Assembly (NCBI GenBank): GCA_954871525.1 | Contig: OX940861.1 | Location: forward strand, 40,871,201 to 40,935,200 | Direction: 5' to 3' | Length of the DNA stretch: 64,000 nucleotides | Source: Parietaria judaica | Taxonomy: Eukaryota > Streptophyta > Magnoliopsida > Rosales > Urticaceae | Shown: positions 49,142 through 61,921 of the stretch, piece after piece | How the letters are laid out: each line of letters opens with the position of its first letter | How positions within the stretch are numbered: the stretch's first letter is position 1 | The notes under the pieces: model-generated | What the model was told of the DNA's origin: nothing | The model's input: the letters and a program-made list of their open reading frames with translations, nothing else | Databases searched by the model: none | Translations under genes and position numbers: made by a program

Positions 49142-50667
49142 AAGAAAACCCACCAAATGCCCAAAATACACCTAAAGTTTAAAAGAAATACCCATAGTTT
49201 CATAAAATAATTTTATACCCATTAATCATCTTGTTTGGACCATATTACCCTTAGAATTAGTTATAAATATTAATTTTTGTTTAATAATTATTAATAATAT
49301 ATAATAATTTCGGAAATATTTTTTCCTATAATTATGGTTGACAACTTCCAACTCTTAATTACATTATTATGTTACTTTTCAAAAAATTAAATAATTTTAC
49401 ATTGATTTGCATTAAATTGGTATCTTCATCCTCATTCTCTTTCCCCTGATTTCCCGACCTTTCTTTCTCTCTCCCAAAAGTTCTCTGACTTCTCCTTCTC
49501 AGTTCTCTCTCCTAGATTGCAAGAGTTCGTTCACACAATAGCTTATTCGCCTAAAACCACTTCGACCGGGGAGCTTCTGCTTGTGCGGGAGGCGTGATTC
49601 GCGATGGCGAGGAGGCGAGCGGCTGCGGGGCGTGCAATGCGGCACGAGGGGGGCCGGCGACGCCAATGGTTCCGAGTGGAGATGCTTTGGTTGCCGATCT
49701 GGGATGGTGTGAGTCTCGCCAGGCTCTGGTTCTCCTTTGCCCATTTGGTATATATAGTTACAACTTTGTAAATTATACATATAGTTACAACTTCTTGCTC
49801 GCTTGGTAAATATAGTTAAGATTCAGTATATATAGTTACAACTTAGTATATATAGCCAACTGCTCGCTTGGTAAATATAGTTACAGTTCTGTATATATAA
49901 TTATAAGAAAACCCACCAAATGCCCAAAATACACCTAAAGTTTAAAAGAAATGCCCATAGTTTCATAAAATCATTTTATACCCATTAATCATCTTGTTTG
50001 GACCATATTACCCTTAGAATTAGTTATAAATATTAATTTTTGTTTAATAATTATTAATAATATATAATAATTTCGGAAATATTTTTTCCTATAATTATGG
50101 TTGACAACTTCCAACTCTTAATTACATTATTATGTTACTTTTCAAAAAATTAAATAATTTTACATTGATTTGCATTAAATTGGTATCTTCATCCTCATTC
50201 TCTTTCCCCTGATTTCCCGACCTTTCTTTCTCTCTCCCAAAAGTTCTCTGACTTCTCCTTCTCAGTTCTCTCTCCTCGATTGCAAGAGTTCGTTCACACA
50301 ATAGCTTATTCGCCTAAAACCACTTCGACCGGGGAGCTTCTGCTTGTGCGGGAGGCGTGATTCGCGATGGCGAGGAGGCGAGCGGCTGCGGGGCGTGCAA
50401 TGCGGCACGAGGGGGGCCGGCGACGCCAATGGTTCCGAGTGGCGATGCTTTGGTTGCCGATCTGGGATGGTGTGAGTCTCGCCAGGCTCTGGTTCTCCCT
50501 CGCCCATTTGGTATATATAGTTACAACTTTGTAAATTATACATATAGTTACAACTTCTTGCTCGCTTGGTAAATATAGTTAAGATTCGGTATATATAGTT
50601 ACAACTTAGTATATATAGCCAACTGCTCGCTTGGTAAATATAGTTACAGTTCTGTATATATAATTAT
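49142..50667 (+). repeat. 763-bp direct tandem duplication inside element C
   Basis: Copies 49142-49904 and 49905-50667 differ at only about seven positions. Each contains a 93-codon minus-strand ORF and a 71-codon plus-strand ORF of unknown origin. The copy boundary coincides with the first base of the element. Confidence 0.9.
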
Positions 50668-51246
50668 TACCAGTTACAAAATCGTATATATAGTTACAAC
50701 TTGGTAAATATTCGTAGTTACAACTTGGTAAATATTCTCAGTTACAAAATCGTATATATCGTTACAACTTCGTAATCATAAATACTACATGAATTTGGTA
50801 TATATAGTTACAACTTGGTAAATATTCTCAGTTACAAAATCGTATATATAGTTACAACTTCATAATCGTAAATACTACATGAATTTGGTATATATAGTTA
50901 CAACTTCGTAATTGTACAATTGTTTCGAATTTTGAAGAAAAAAAATCGGTGAAGTATCCTATTAATTAGGTTATTCGAATAATTAAACATATCTAATGGT
51001 TTACGAGTAATATTTGTTTAATCGTAAAAATAAGAAAGATTTATTTTAATTATTTAGTTTGCTACATTTAAGGAAAATTTTGTTTTTTAATTTTAATTAA
51101 AAAAAACTAAATTAAGATTAATAGGATTTAATTGGAAGGGCATATTAGTCCATATTTCAATTTGTTGGTGGTTATGATTACCATAATTAGAAACGGGCAT
51201 TTTTTTAAAACCTTGAGGCACAAATGGGCATTTCCTTCATTTACCC
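49142..51246 (+). mobile_element. Mutator-like element C with internal 763-bp tandem duplication
   Basis: Perfect 9-bp duplication ttaaatcat at 49133-49141 and 51247-51255. Termini are shared with A and B (aagaaaacccaccaaatgcc; at right ...caaatgggcatttccttcat). The left 763 bases, comprising the terminal repeat, AT-rich stretch, GC-rich gene-like patch and first gtaaatatagttac repeats, occur twice: 49142-49904 and 49905-50667, about 99 percent identical. A longer array of tatatagttacaacttggtaaat words follows at 50500-50920. No transposase. Confidence 0.82.
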
Positions 51247-51255
51247 TTAAATCAT

Positions 51256-52500
51256 TTTGTAATCAGCTTAATTGTCATATTTTGCCAATGTCTTTAATTT
51301 CTCATCAACACAAAAATTGTTTGTTAAAAAAAATCCAAACGTAAGAAACGTATCACTAAAGATGCGTGTTTTAGCATTACACAACATTAATTTTACATAT
51401 TACTTACCTTATCTTATTTGAAATCATAAATTTGAGTGTAAGCTGATGCTCAACTTGAACTGTAGACAGAGGTGAAGCTATCTTTCGCGACCATTGCATC
51501 TCTAACGCCGCAGATTATGAGTGACGGGTTTTCCCGAACTCAACGTGACATGACCTAGATTGAAAAAAAAACATAAAAAGATTAACACCCACGCACGGAC
51601 GCCCGAATCATCAAACAAAAACCCCAAAGTTAAACTTGCATGGGAAGGCGACGAATTTCGACTTCTAACCATAGGAGAAGTGAAAAACAGAATGAAGATG
51701 ACGTAAAAGAAAGCTGAGACTCTGATATCTCCTTAATTATATGAAAAAACTGGTTGCACTACTCTGGCATAGTCTCCTCGACAGAGAAACTTTAGTATTA
51801 GAGAAAAAATATTAAAAAAGAATACAAAAAAAAAAAAATGGAGTTATATCCATTCAAATCTTGCTCGTAATGTTTTATAGCACACCATTCAAGTCAGGTG
51901 ATGCTCTTATTGATTCTTATGAGAATGCACCACTTACCGATCCAGTATCCAAACGCCATTGCCAGCAGTATTTAATTTATAATTTTGGCCACCGTTGTGG
52001 TTCATTCTGCCCTACACTAAACAATAGGGTATGGCAAAAATCTAAAGCCAAAATTGCCACAATACGGGCACCTACACTAAACACTAAACAAATTAAAGAA
52101 CAAATTTGACTGATAGTTAAGGAGGGCTCCTAACAAAATGCAGAAAGTGCACGGTGATGAATTGAATTGATTAGGAACTTTTTGACCCTCTAGTATTTTT
52201 CCAGAAGACGTCTTTTTCAAGATTGAATGTGTTGTCAGAGGGTCGAACCGGTCTTACTGAGTTCCAATTCAAAAAAAAAAAAAGGTTCAAAATTACAGTA
52301 TTATATTAATGGCTGAAAATGAGCTTCTACAATTAATGTCTAATCGAAAAATCGATTTCTTAAAGAAAAGAAGAAAAAACTAAACTTCTTGAATGAAAAA
52401 AGTAAATGAAAGTCACAACAATATTTATGTTTAAGGGCAGACCAGCTGAGATATTAAAGGATCAAAGTTATTCAAAGGATCAAACATAACAAAAGAAACT
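51256..52500. other. Gene-poor region, no supported gene
   Basis: An 82-codon ORF at 51861-52109 has no recognisable features. No transposon ends identified. Confidence 0.35.
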
Positions 52501-52514
52501 AATCACCTGATTTT

Positions 52515-53700
52515 CTCAACATTTCTCGCCTTAGTTGGCAGATCGCGATTGAAATATCCAAAAAGAAAGCAACCTGGAATTCTTCCCGGAGTTGTCCGAC
52601 CTTGGTTGGCGAAGTTAGTAGAAAATAAATCTGATAACATGTCTAAAAATAAATAAAACAGATATGAAAATGTAACCACCAAAATTTAAGTATAGATATT
52701 TTTCACATGTAAATGAACGTGCAACTCAGAAAGTTACTTCTAAATATGAAAAACAAAATTGGAGAAATAGAGAGAAAGTATATCAGTCAAGCAGGGTTCA
52801 GATAGATTAGTTTGTATAAGAATATATTTTTCTGATGTGTCATTCTCTTTATACAGAATGGTCATTTCTGCTTGAATCAATAATGTTAATAAGTTTTTTT
52901 AAAAATAGAGAAGAGTTTAAGTGCACAAAAATAGAAATTGTCTCTGACTGCAATACTTATGTTAATACACATAACCTGCAATTGTTAATGAGAGAGAATA
53001 TATAATAGCTGACATTTCTATCTTTTTATATGTGTATTCTTTCTTTTTATTTTTTCCATCTTCTCTATGATCTTCTAATGAGAAATGTTCAGTGCACTGT
53101 TTCGGCACTGCAGAAGAGAATGTGATCTTAGAAATAAATCAATAAATAACCCTAAAGGAAGAACAGAATGAAACCAAAAAAGTAGTCAAGCATGTAAATA
53201 ATTTATGTAACCTGTCTTTTTCCTCACTCGGGGCGAAAGCGTGATCGTGAATGGAACTAATTTATTTCATGGTATGGAAGCTCTTTGATGTTGTTTACGA
53301 ACTCATTGACGCGTTCAATGCTCGGCCACTTCTTCAAAAGAATGAATTATATATCATAAGAATGCAATTATAAACACGACCATCAAACACTATACATACA
53401 CCAAAATGAAATAAAAATAGAAAACATAACCAAAACAGGAGTGAAAGAGAGAAATCTCACTTAACTGGTGTTGGTCGATAATTAGATCGCCAATCAAGTT
53501 CCCCGGTATGTATCACTAATTCGTCTACTTTTTCTCAACCTTGATTTGAACGACTTGGTCCTTAAAAATCCCTTGGAGCATTTGGAATAAGGTCAGGATA
53601 TTCGGGAACGGAATTTCCTTGACAAAGATCTACAATCAAGTCACCGAGCTCATTCCGAGTTGACTCAGTTCCAAACATGAACCCATACCAGCTATAATAA
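52515..53700 (-). pseudogene. Decayed exon-like fragments of an unrecognised gene
   Basis: Minus-strand patches read like protein but are broken. 53690-53560 encodes WYGFMFGTESTRNELGDLIV then DLCQGN and PEYPDLIPNAPRDF, followed by a stop, with coding-like text continuing in another frame to about 53470 (TGELDWRSNYRPTP). 53340-53250 reads LLKKWPSIERVNEFVNNIKE. 52625-52515 reads TKVGQLREEFQ and ICQLRREMLRKSGD then stop. I do not recognise the family. The spacing and orientation suggest the remains of one multi-exon gene. Confidence 0.35.
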
Positions 53701-56683
53701 ATTTAACTATAAGTTAGGATGTCTCCCCAAAAGGGAGAGAGAGATGCCAAGTACCATAAATAAATGGCTGAAAGAACTCCTGGAGTGGCGACAGTGTAAA
53801 GAAGAATGGAGCTTTTTTCCACTTGTTTTCTATTCAGTCTGGACACGAAGAGATTTTTAATAGATTTTTCTTTGATGAACCCCTTGGAGGAGATCATTGA
53901 AATACCTGAAAAAGTAAGATTTCCTTAATTGCAAGGAGGAAAAAAACAATTTCGCATTTAAGAGTTCTCGCATACATCTTGAATGTTCTTAGGGTATATA
54001 TTTCTCGCAACAAAATAAAATCTTCTATTGGATTCTTTTTTGTTTTTTTACTCCTGATAAACCAATTTCAAATCTGGAATGGGAGCTAACTATGAGTGCA
54101 AAAAACGAATTTAGAGAACCAACCTATCCAAAAGCAACTATTACCTACCATAGATGTTGGCTTGCCAACGGAGTAGGATGATTGTAATTGTAAATGCAAC
54201 TGGTTTTCTATCCAAAATAAAATGAAAGGATTCGAATGAATAGATTTGTAAGTTGTACATTGTTAGACATTGTGACTGCCAATATCTGAGAAGTCCAACA
54301 AACAATGTGAGAAATGTAAAAATGTTAAACGTATCGAGCATATCAAAACTCCAATAAAAATGCAGATGATATTTTTAGCCGGAGATGGTTGGTTGAAGAA
54401 GTCGAAAGAGATGGAAACTTACTAAAACTGATATATGAAAAACGTACCTTGCGAAATAAAGCACCACAAATCAGAGTAACTAAACCTCTCTGAGCAGCTT
54501 ATGTCTTCTCCTCTTCATGATTTCAAGTTGCAACTACTGGGAACATCAAAGGATCAATCGAATTCGTTAAATTCATATGGGAAAGAAAGAAAATAAGAAA
54601 CCCACGCCTACTAAGAATTTACATAACAAATAAAGAAAAAAAAATAACTCGCACGACGTCATTGTTAGCCAAAAAGATCAAGAATTCTAGCAAGCGCACA
54701 GATACATAGAGGAAGCGAGAGAGAGTACGGAGCAGTGGAGAACTCTTCAAATATTCGCGGAACAAAGAATGACATGTAAATAGAAAGAACAGATTCCAAA
54801 CAATACTTTGATATTCGAGTGGAATTTCTCTATTGAAATATTTTATCCAAACAGATTATGTGCATTGATTGAAGTGATAAAAAAGTTGCAGTATCAACAT
54901 TTTTTATTTTTATTACATGAAACAATAATTTAACACATTACGTACTGTTTCTTTATTAAAATCGTAAAAGATTGATTTGATAGCCAAAAAGAAAAAGAAG
55001 CACATATAGAAAAACAAACGGCAACGATGAGCTTAATTGAGATCGGAGGCCGGAGAACGAATATGTACTTCATGCAACGACATCTTGGGTTGTTTAGCCG
55101 GAAATGTTCATTGGTTGTTCAGCTGACGTTGCGTTGGGGTCGTTGCACCGTTGGTGGTCGTCGATCAAACTTAGTGGTTTGTTGAAAAGCATGTGATTGA
55201 AATCGCCGACGAAGAATCCCGGAGAGAAGGAAATATAACACGATAAATGTTTCTGAATGACTGTGCTTTCTATGATCGCTAGAAGCGGTTAAGAAAATGA
55301 ATGAGAAGACATGACTTTTGCTGAAGAGTCTCATCCGAAGTGGCCAAAATTTTGTGACAAATCGACTATTGCCTTTGTTCGGAGGAGACACGACGACCGA
55401 AACTCAATAACATCTGTTCATTTTTTTTAAGAAAAAGAATAGAGGCGAAAATATTTCTTTCCTATCGACAGTTACACGTTATAATTTTTTTTTCCTTTTT
55501 TTTTAACTATAAATTATTAATATATACGAAAGGAAGTTTTATTTTTGTTTTAAAAAATAATTCAAAGAAAATATTAATATGCACAAAAGGATGCTTTATT
55601 ATTTGTATAAAAAAATAATAATTCAAAAAAAGGAGAAAAAATAATGAGGTAAAATTTGATGGTTTTTGGCCCACACGATTCCCAAAATCATTGCCCTTTT
55701 ATATATATATATATATACATAGATTTTAGATTTTGATGATTAGTTATTTAATTAGTTACTTAATTTTGAGATTGAAATCTCAATTTTTAGTAAAGTACGG
55801 TTATTCTTTAGTTTCTAGGTAGTTAATTACAGTAGACCCTCGTTAAATTAATACTCGATAAATTTATAACTTTGATTAAATAATATTTTTTTATGTAATC
55901 TCGACTCCAATAACATTATTAAATGATCCCTCTAGAAATTAATAATCTCGACAATACAATAATTTTTTTAGTCTTAACAATACTAATTTATAGATATTCT
56001 GTTGTTACTAATTAATTTTGAGATCCCTATGATCAATTACTTAATTTAGTTACTTTTGAGATCTTGATGGCCTGTTAGTAATTAGTTGTTATTTTTATTT
56101 ATTTATTTATTTTGGTGATTGATATTAGTTCGCGGACATTAGTTTGAGAGAGAAGTTTAGATAGTTCTCTACTTTTTTGATTTGTTATGTAAATTTTGAT
56201 ATTTTTATTTATATTATTTTGAGCCCCGATTTTCGCGTTGTGATTCCTGGGTGCTAACTTAGTTGGAAATTTGGAATTCAAGTTCACTTGAGGAGATTTG
56301 AGTCTCTATTTTTAACTAAAAATTCATGATCTATTAAGATGTTCACACTTAATAATACATTGATTTATGCCACCCATATCTTAATAACTAAAGGCATTGG
56401 AGCCAAACGCAGAAGTAATAATAAAATTAAAACATACCCAAAATGCTTTCACTATATTACACTATAAGAAAGTAAGCAACATAATTACTTGATATGATCC
56501 TTGATTTCCATGACATAGTCTAAAATGATATACATTTCAACAAATCATAAATCATTTTTTATTTTTTATTTTTATAGTGCATTGATGCAAGAAATCGAGG
56601 GTAAAGATTCTCCAAGAGCAGTCACCGGGAAACTCACGTTGGCCGGCCTTCTTCTACCACGATCTTCTCGACCGTTAGTTTTA
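53701..56683. other. Gene-poor region, no supported gene
   Basis: A 90-codon minus-strand ORF at 55119-55391 begins with GTG, has ordinary composition and no domain; it could be a leader exon of the decayed gene to its left. The rest is AT-rich and repetitive. Confidence 0.35.
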
Positions 56684-59600
56684 TTACGCCATCGATGAGG
56701 TTGTTGAATAATGTGAAATCTCGAGCTCCGAATCTACAATCACGTCCTGAAAAGAGTACTTAAGTACAATCAATGAAATAATTACAGACCTTGAAGAGTT
56801 TGGCTTGTTTTTACTCGAACGAGTGAACGCAGTCTATTTTGTAGAATTGTTTATTTACCGCGATTCCAACTTTCTAAATTTACTAGTCACTTATTCACAC
56901 TTTTGGTTTAATTGATTTTCAATGCTATTTCTTCTTAAGCTAATTGACGTTTCATTTTAAAGTCAGGTACCTAAAGGTGGCAAATTACCAATTGAAGGTA
57001 CTTTTTGGTTGTTTTGAAAAGTTGATGGTACCTAGGGCAATCTAATTCATGAGGCCCTCAACTTTGTTTTATGCTCATTAAATCTGAATATAAAAAAAAT
57101 CACCACAATGTGAATTCTTACATTCCTAAATTTTTATTACTATTAAATATCACGTTCATATACTACTTATTAGGCCATTGGCTTTATATTTTGTCTCTAT
57201 TTGGCTCCTAATTTTCAATTTTTACTTGGTTAAAAATTACTCTCTATTCAATTTTTTTTTTAATTTTTTTTTTGATACAGAATGGTCAAATAAAGACAAA
57301 ATTATATTGTTCGAGACTTCAAGTATAGTGCACAGTAAAGAAGAATGTTATTTGGTTCTTCTACAAAAGTGGAAAAGCAAATCATGTCTAGGTTTTTGCA
57401 ACTCACCGGTTGGACCGAGATGTTGCCCGGCGGCAAGAAGCGGCCGATACTCCCGTCGGCGAGGTCTCTCAGCCTGTTTAGCTGGGGCAGCACCTTGCTG
57501 GCCAGATCAGGCCGATCCTTCCGCCGAAGCTCCGCGCACTGTAACGCCAGCTTGGCGAGGCACAGCGTCTCGTCGAGTGGCCAGTCTCGCACAGCCGGGT
57601 CGAGCATGCCCCGGAAGGTGCCATGTTCGATTGCGCTATCGACGAAGTGGGCCAGGCCCATCGGCCGCTTCGCGGTGATGAGCTGCAAAAGAACGATCCC
57701 TAGCGAGTAGACGTCGGACTTCACGCCAAGCATGCCCGTCTGCTGGTACTCGGGGTCGATATAGCAGAAGGTGCCGGCGGTGGTGGTGACGTGGTACTGC
57801 GTCGCGTTTTCGGCTATGGCCGGTACAAGGCGAGCGAGGCCCACGTCGCTGATCTTGCTGACGTAGTTGTAGTCGAGCAGAATGTTGCCGGGCTTGAGGT
57901 CGCGGTGGACCAGCGGCTCCGGCTTCGACTGGTGGAGGAAGAGGAGGCCAGTCGCGATCTCCGCCGCGACGCGGAACCGGATGCGCCACGACATCGTCGG
58001 AGCGTTGTTTTTCGAGAACAAGTTGTCTTCGAGGCTTCCCTTTGCCATGTACTCGTACACTAGGATGCTGTACTCCGGGCAGGCTCCGAGGAGAAGGACC
58101 ATGTTCGGATGCCTTATGCTGCTAAGTATATCGATCTGTAATTGAGTGTGTATATATATATATATATATATATAGGGTAAACTGCGGCTAATGTACCTAA
58201 TGTTTGATTTTCTGCGGATTATGTACACAATATTTATTTTCGGCGGCTAATGTACCCAATGTTTGATCCGTTAGATATTTTCGTGTTTTCCGCCAGTTGA
58301 CCGTTAGAGATGATTCCTCCTCTATAGGTACACTTTTCGTATTTTTGACATAACTCACTCATTTTTTGTCCAAATTTTATGCACGGCATATGGTTGGAAA
58401 GATAAGAGATAGATCTACAACTTTGGAATTTTAAGTTTTGTAAAAATAGTTTTTGAAAAATATGAAATTTTAATTACAACGTAAAACTGGACATTAGTTT
58501 AATGCAAAATATTTGTTTAGAGCAAATTTTAATATACTTAATGACTTTTTATGATGAAACGTAAAACTAAAAAGTTGTAGATAAATGTTTTATCTTTCCA
58601 ACGGGTGTTTATTTATAAATTTTGGACAAAAAATGAGTGAGTTATGCCAAAAATAGGAAAGATTATTTCACATCACATCTTTCATATTTTTGGCATAACT
58701 CACACATTTTTTGTCACAAATTTATAAATAAACACCCGTTAGAAAGATAAAAAACTTATCTATAACTTTTTAGTTTTACGTTTCATCATAAAAAGTCATT
58801 AATTATATTAAATTTTTTTCGAAGTAAATATTTTGAATTAAACTAATGTCCAATTTTACATTGTATTTGAAATTTCGTATTTTTCTAAAACTTCTTTTAC
58901 AAAACTTAAAACACGAAAGTTGTATATCTACCTCTTAACTTTCCAACCATAGGTCGTGCATAAAATTTGGACAAAAAATGAGTGAGTTATGTCAAAAATA
59001 CGAAAAGTGTACCTATAGAGGAGGAATCATCTCTAACGGTCAACTGACGGAAAATACGAAAATATCTAACGGATCAAACATTGGGTACATTAGCCGCCGA
59101 AAATAAACATTGTGTACATAATCCGCAGAAAATCAAACATTAAGTACATTAGCCGCAGTTTACCCATATATATATATATATATTAGATATTTAGATAGGA
59201 TCATAAGCGAACAATCATAATTAATCAAATTTATGATTCAGTTTTTTTTACCTCTTGCTGAAACTGTGACCTTCCTTGAGCCGCGTCCGAGCGGAGGACC
59301 TTGACGGCGACGGGTGTATGGTCGAGGTAGCACTTATAGACGGGGCCGTAGTTGCCTTCGCCGATCTTGTGGGAGTCGGCGAAGTTCTCCGTGGCGAGTT
59401 CGATATCCTCGAAGCTGTATCGGCGGTAGCGGCCATCGCTCTTGGCCATGTTCTCGGGCATCTTCTTTATCTCCGTGGCCTTGATGACTGGCTTCGCCTC
59501 CGTCTCCGTATTTGTCCTCTTCAACGCCTCCATTTCTGCAATCCGCTTGGCTGCCTCCATGGCCTTCTCTTTCTCATCCTCCGCCGCCGCGTGTGTCTCC

Positions 59601-60689
59601 TCTTCCTTCCTCTTGTATTCGAGCCGCCAGTTGTTGAGCTCCCTCTCACTCGGTGGTGCCGGAACCTTCACGTTACGAATCGTTGCATTTAATTGGATAC
59701 TTTTTTCTACTAATTTTTGGCTCAAAAGTCAAAACTCGATATCTTTAAGATACTAGTTCAAATACTTATAAGTCGGAACTTTGATACCTTGTGTTTGGCG
59801 CTGAGTGATTCTTTGCAAGTTGCATTGTACATATCCGTTGTTTGCTTGAGCTCAAGCTTTAGCCTCATCATCTCAGCTTCAACTTCGTCCTGTAAGTTCG
59901 TTAAACTCAAAATTGACGCTCATTTCTACATTATTATAAAATATTCTTATACGTGCTGCTATATATATATATATAAAAGAATACGTAGAAATATGTTTTA
60001 AAAAATCTAGAAATAGAATATTCGAGAATTTTATCACGAAGTACTATATGTTGAATGTAAGTCTAATCTGCAACTTTATATTTATATCATCTTATTTCAA
60101 CAATGACGTAGTATGATACATATAGAGATATAGAGAAGTATGAAAAATAAAATAAAATTAAGTGTTTGAAAAATTAATCTAGATTTGAAGATTGAAGAAA
60201 AATATAGAGAATTGAATCTAATCTTCGTGCTTACCATGGCGTACGAGGACCGAGACCACGAAGTCCGGCCAATATCCACCGGAAGGGAGACATTGTGGAG
60301 CAAATTGAGGTTGGTAAACTTAGGCCCCGGGTGATGCAAAGATCTGACGCTGTTGTCGGTGGTGGAGACTTCCGAGGTCCGTCCTTGCTCGATGTGTTGT
60401 AGAACACCGGTGATGTTCGGTCGGCGCTCGTCGTGTTGGAGCGGATGAACGAAATGTCCGTGTCCATTTCCGAGAATCCGAACCTGGGAGGCGGGAAATT
60501 ACGCCTTCCAAATGTAGACCTAAGCGGTTTCGTCGACGGAGAGCTATAATCCGATGGCGATACATACTCATTTCTTTAGTACTCTATAATTATTATAAAT
60601 CTAAGATTCAATTGATGAGCGAGCTAGGGCTTACCTTGTGGTATCTTCGTGCAAGCTGCGAGGTCTCATGAGCAAAGCCCTGTCAGTCA
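56684..60689 (-). CDS. Receptor-like cytoplasmic kinase, USP/U-box class (RLCK-IX), 5' partial and frameshifted
   Basis: Ser/Thr kinase of the plant group that joins a USP-like N-terminus, a coiled-coil linker and a kinase, sometimes with a U-box. Minus-strand exons: 60635-60689, 60235-60573, 59788-59889, 59252-59665, 57407-58135 and probably 56684-56746. Linker: DEVEAEMMRLKLELKQTTDM and a Glu/Lys/Ala helix. Kinase: IGEGNYGPVYKC, VAVKVL, HPNMVLLLGACPEY, HRDLKPGNILL, SDVGLARLVP (DVG replaces DFG, usual for this group), GTFCYIDPEYQQTG, SLGIVLLQLITAKRP. Exon 60235-60573 has 339 bases where phase needs 337 or 340, and its frame breaks near 60400, so one small indel is present. No U-box follows the kinase; the last exon adds only about 20 residues. 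The USP-domain exons are not in the window; a copia element lies upstream. Confidence 0.8.
58175..59165. mobile_element. Foldback (Mutator-like) element, copy 2, in a kinase intron
   Basis: Same family as 42296-43300: gggtaaactgcggctaatgt... inverted at the right end ...cgcagtttaccc, arms of about 480 bases. It inserted in a TA repeat, so the flanking atatatata is only a weak target duplication. It occupies most of the intron between the exons ending QFQQE and starting IDILSS. Confidence 0.8.
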
Positions 60690-60699
60690 CTGCGAACAA

Positions 60700-61259
60700 C
60701 ATAAACAGCTCATTAATCGAATAATTGAACTAAACATGTAAATATGACTACCATATGTATGCATACTAGTTACAAGAACATAAAAAAATATACACGTAAA
60801 GTCTACTTAAGAAATTTAATTTTCAAAAACTCAGAATTATATTAATTTTAGAAATTTATTGTATAAAGTTATAAACCATCTAATTTTTTGAAAAGTCAAA
60901 AAATAAAATCAATTGTCAATTTAAAGAGTTTTATTTTTGAAAAAGAAGATAGTGCTTTAAAATTACACTTAAAGAATCTATTTTACCTTCTTTTGTTTCT
61001 TTAGAATAAAAAATATGTTTTTTTTTTTGCAAAAAAGAAAAGAAAAAGAGGGTCTGAAAAATAGTAAGTTTCCCTTGTAAAAATGAAAGAAAAATAGAAA
61101 CACACATATATATATCTCTACTCTATGGATCAATCACTGGTCAGCATTATATATACATATTATTTATTGATGATTACATGTTTAGGCAGGCAGGCAGCTA
61201 TATATTTAGGTTTTAACGTTATTGCCCAGCAGGCTGAGGAATATGAAATACGAACCTCG
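60700..61259. other. Intron-like sequence up to the copia LTR
   Basis: AT-rich; no USP-domain exon of the kinase gene is visible. Possible target-site flank cctcg lies at 61255-61259 beside the LTR, but the partner is outside the window. Confidence 0.4.
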
Positions 61260-61906
61260 TGTTGGGAGAAAGCGCAACGCAACGGAATCTCAATATCTCC
61301 CAATAGCCGCTGAAATATGAAGGCGATAATAATCGAAACACAACCACGAACACGAGACAATTTTTGGCGTGGAAAAACCCCCAAAACGGAGTAAAAAACC
61401 ACGGGACCCGTAGGCCGCTTAAAATCCACTATAATCAAGAGTGAGGTACAAATGAATTCTTCCCTAGATAAAACTAGAGGCATACATCATCATCATCAAG
61501 ATCGAACACCAATCTCGGATTACAACAAACAAGCAAGAGAAGAATTTGTGAAAAACGTTCTCACAAAACAGCCTCTGGTTTCCACTCTTCAGACCGACCT
61601 AAAAACATCCAAACCACATCTCCACCGTTCATAACATACCTCTATGTCTTAGGAACGTTCTGTCCAAAAATCACGACGATCCAACGGTGAACGAGTGCGC
61701 AATGACGATTTTCCTCAGGGTCGACGAAACTGGGCGGAAACCGCGAATTTGCTCTCTTTCTCTTGTTTACTCTCACTCCTTCACTCTTCTATTTCTTCAT
61801 CCCATCTAAGTCATTTATGACCTAGGCTTCATGGGCCGGGTACATGAATCAATGGGTCAAAAATAACCCACATTGTTGGGCCTCCAAATAGGAGGGATAC
61901 CCAACA
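61260..61906 (-). repeat. 3' LTR of a copia element
   Basis: 647 bases, with ends TGTTGGG and CCCAACA. On the minus strand a purine tract GTCGGGGGAGTT directly precedes it. The partner LTR lies beyond base 64000. Confidence 0.8.
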
Positions 61907-61921
61907 AACTCCCCCGACCGA

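Noticed and set aside
49499..50572. Pairs of 93- and 71-codon ORFs occurring twice
   Set aside because: They recur only because of the 763-bp duplication; no domain or start context supports a gene.
55119..55391. 90-codon minus-strand ORF
   Set aside because: Starts with GTG, shows no domain and has no partner exon that I can connect.
57178..57710. Plus-strand ORFs of 121-166 codons over the kinase
   Set aside because: Antisense shadows of the GC-rich kinase exon.
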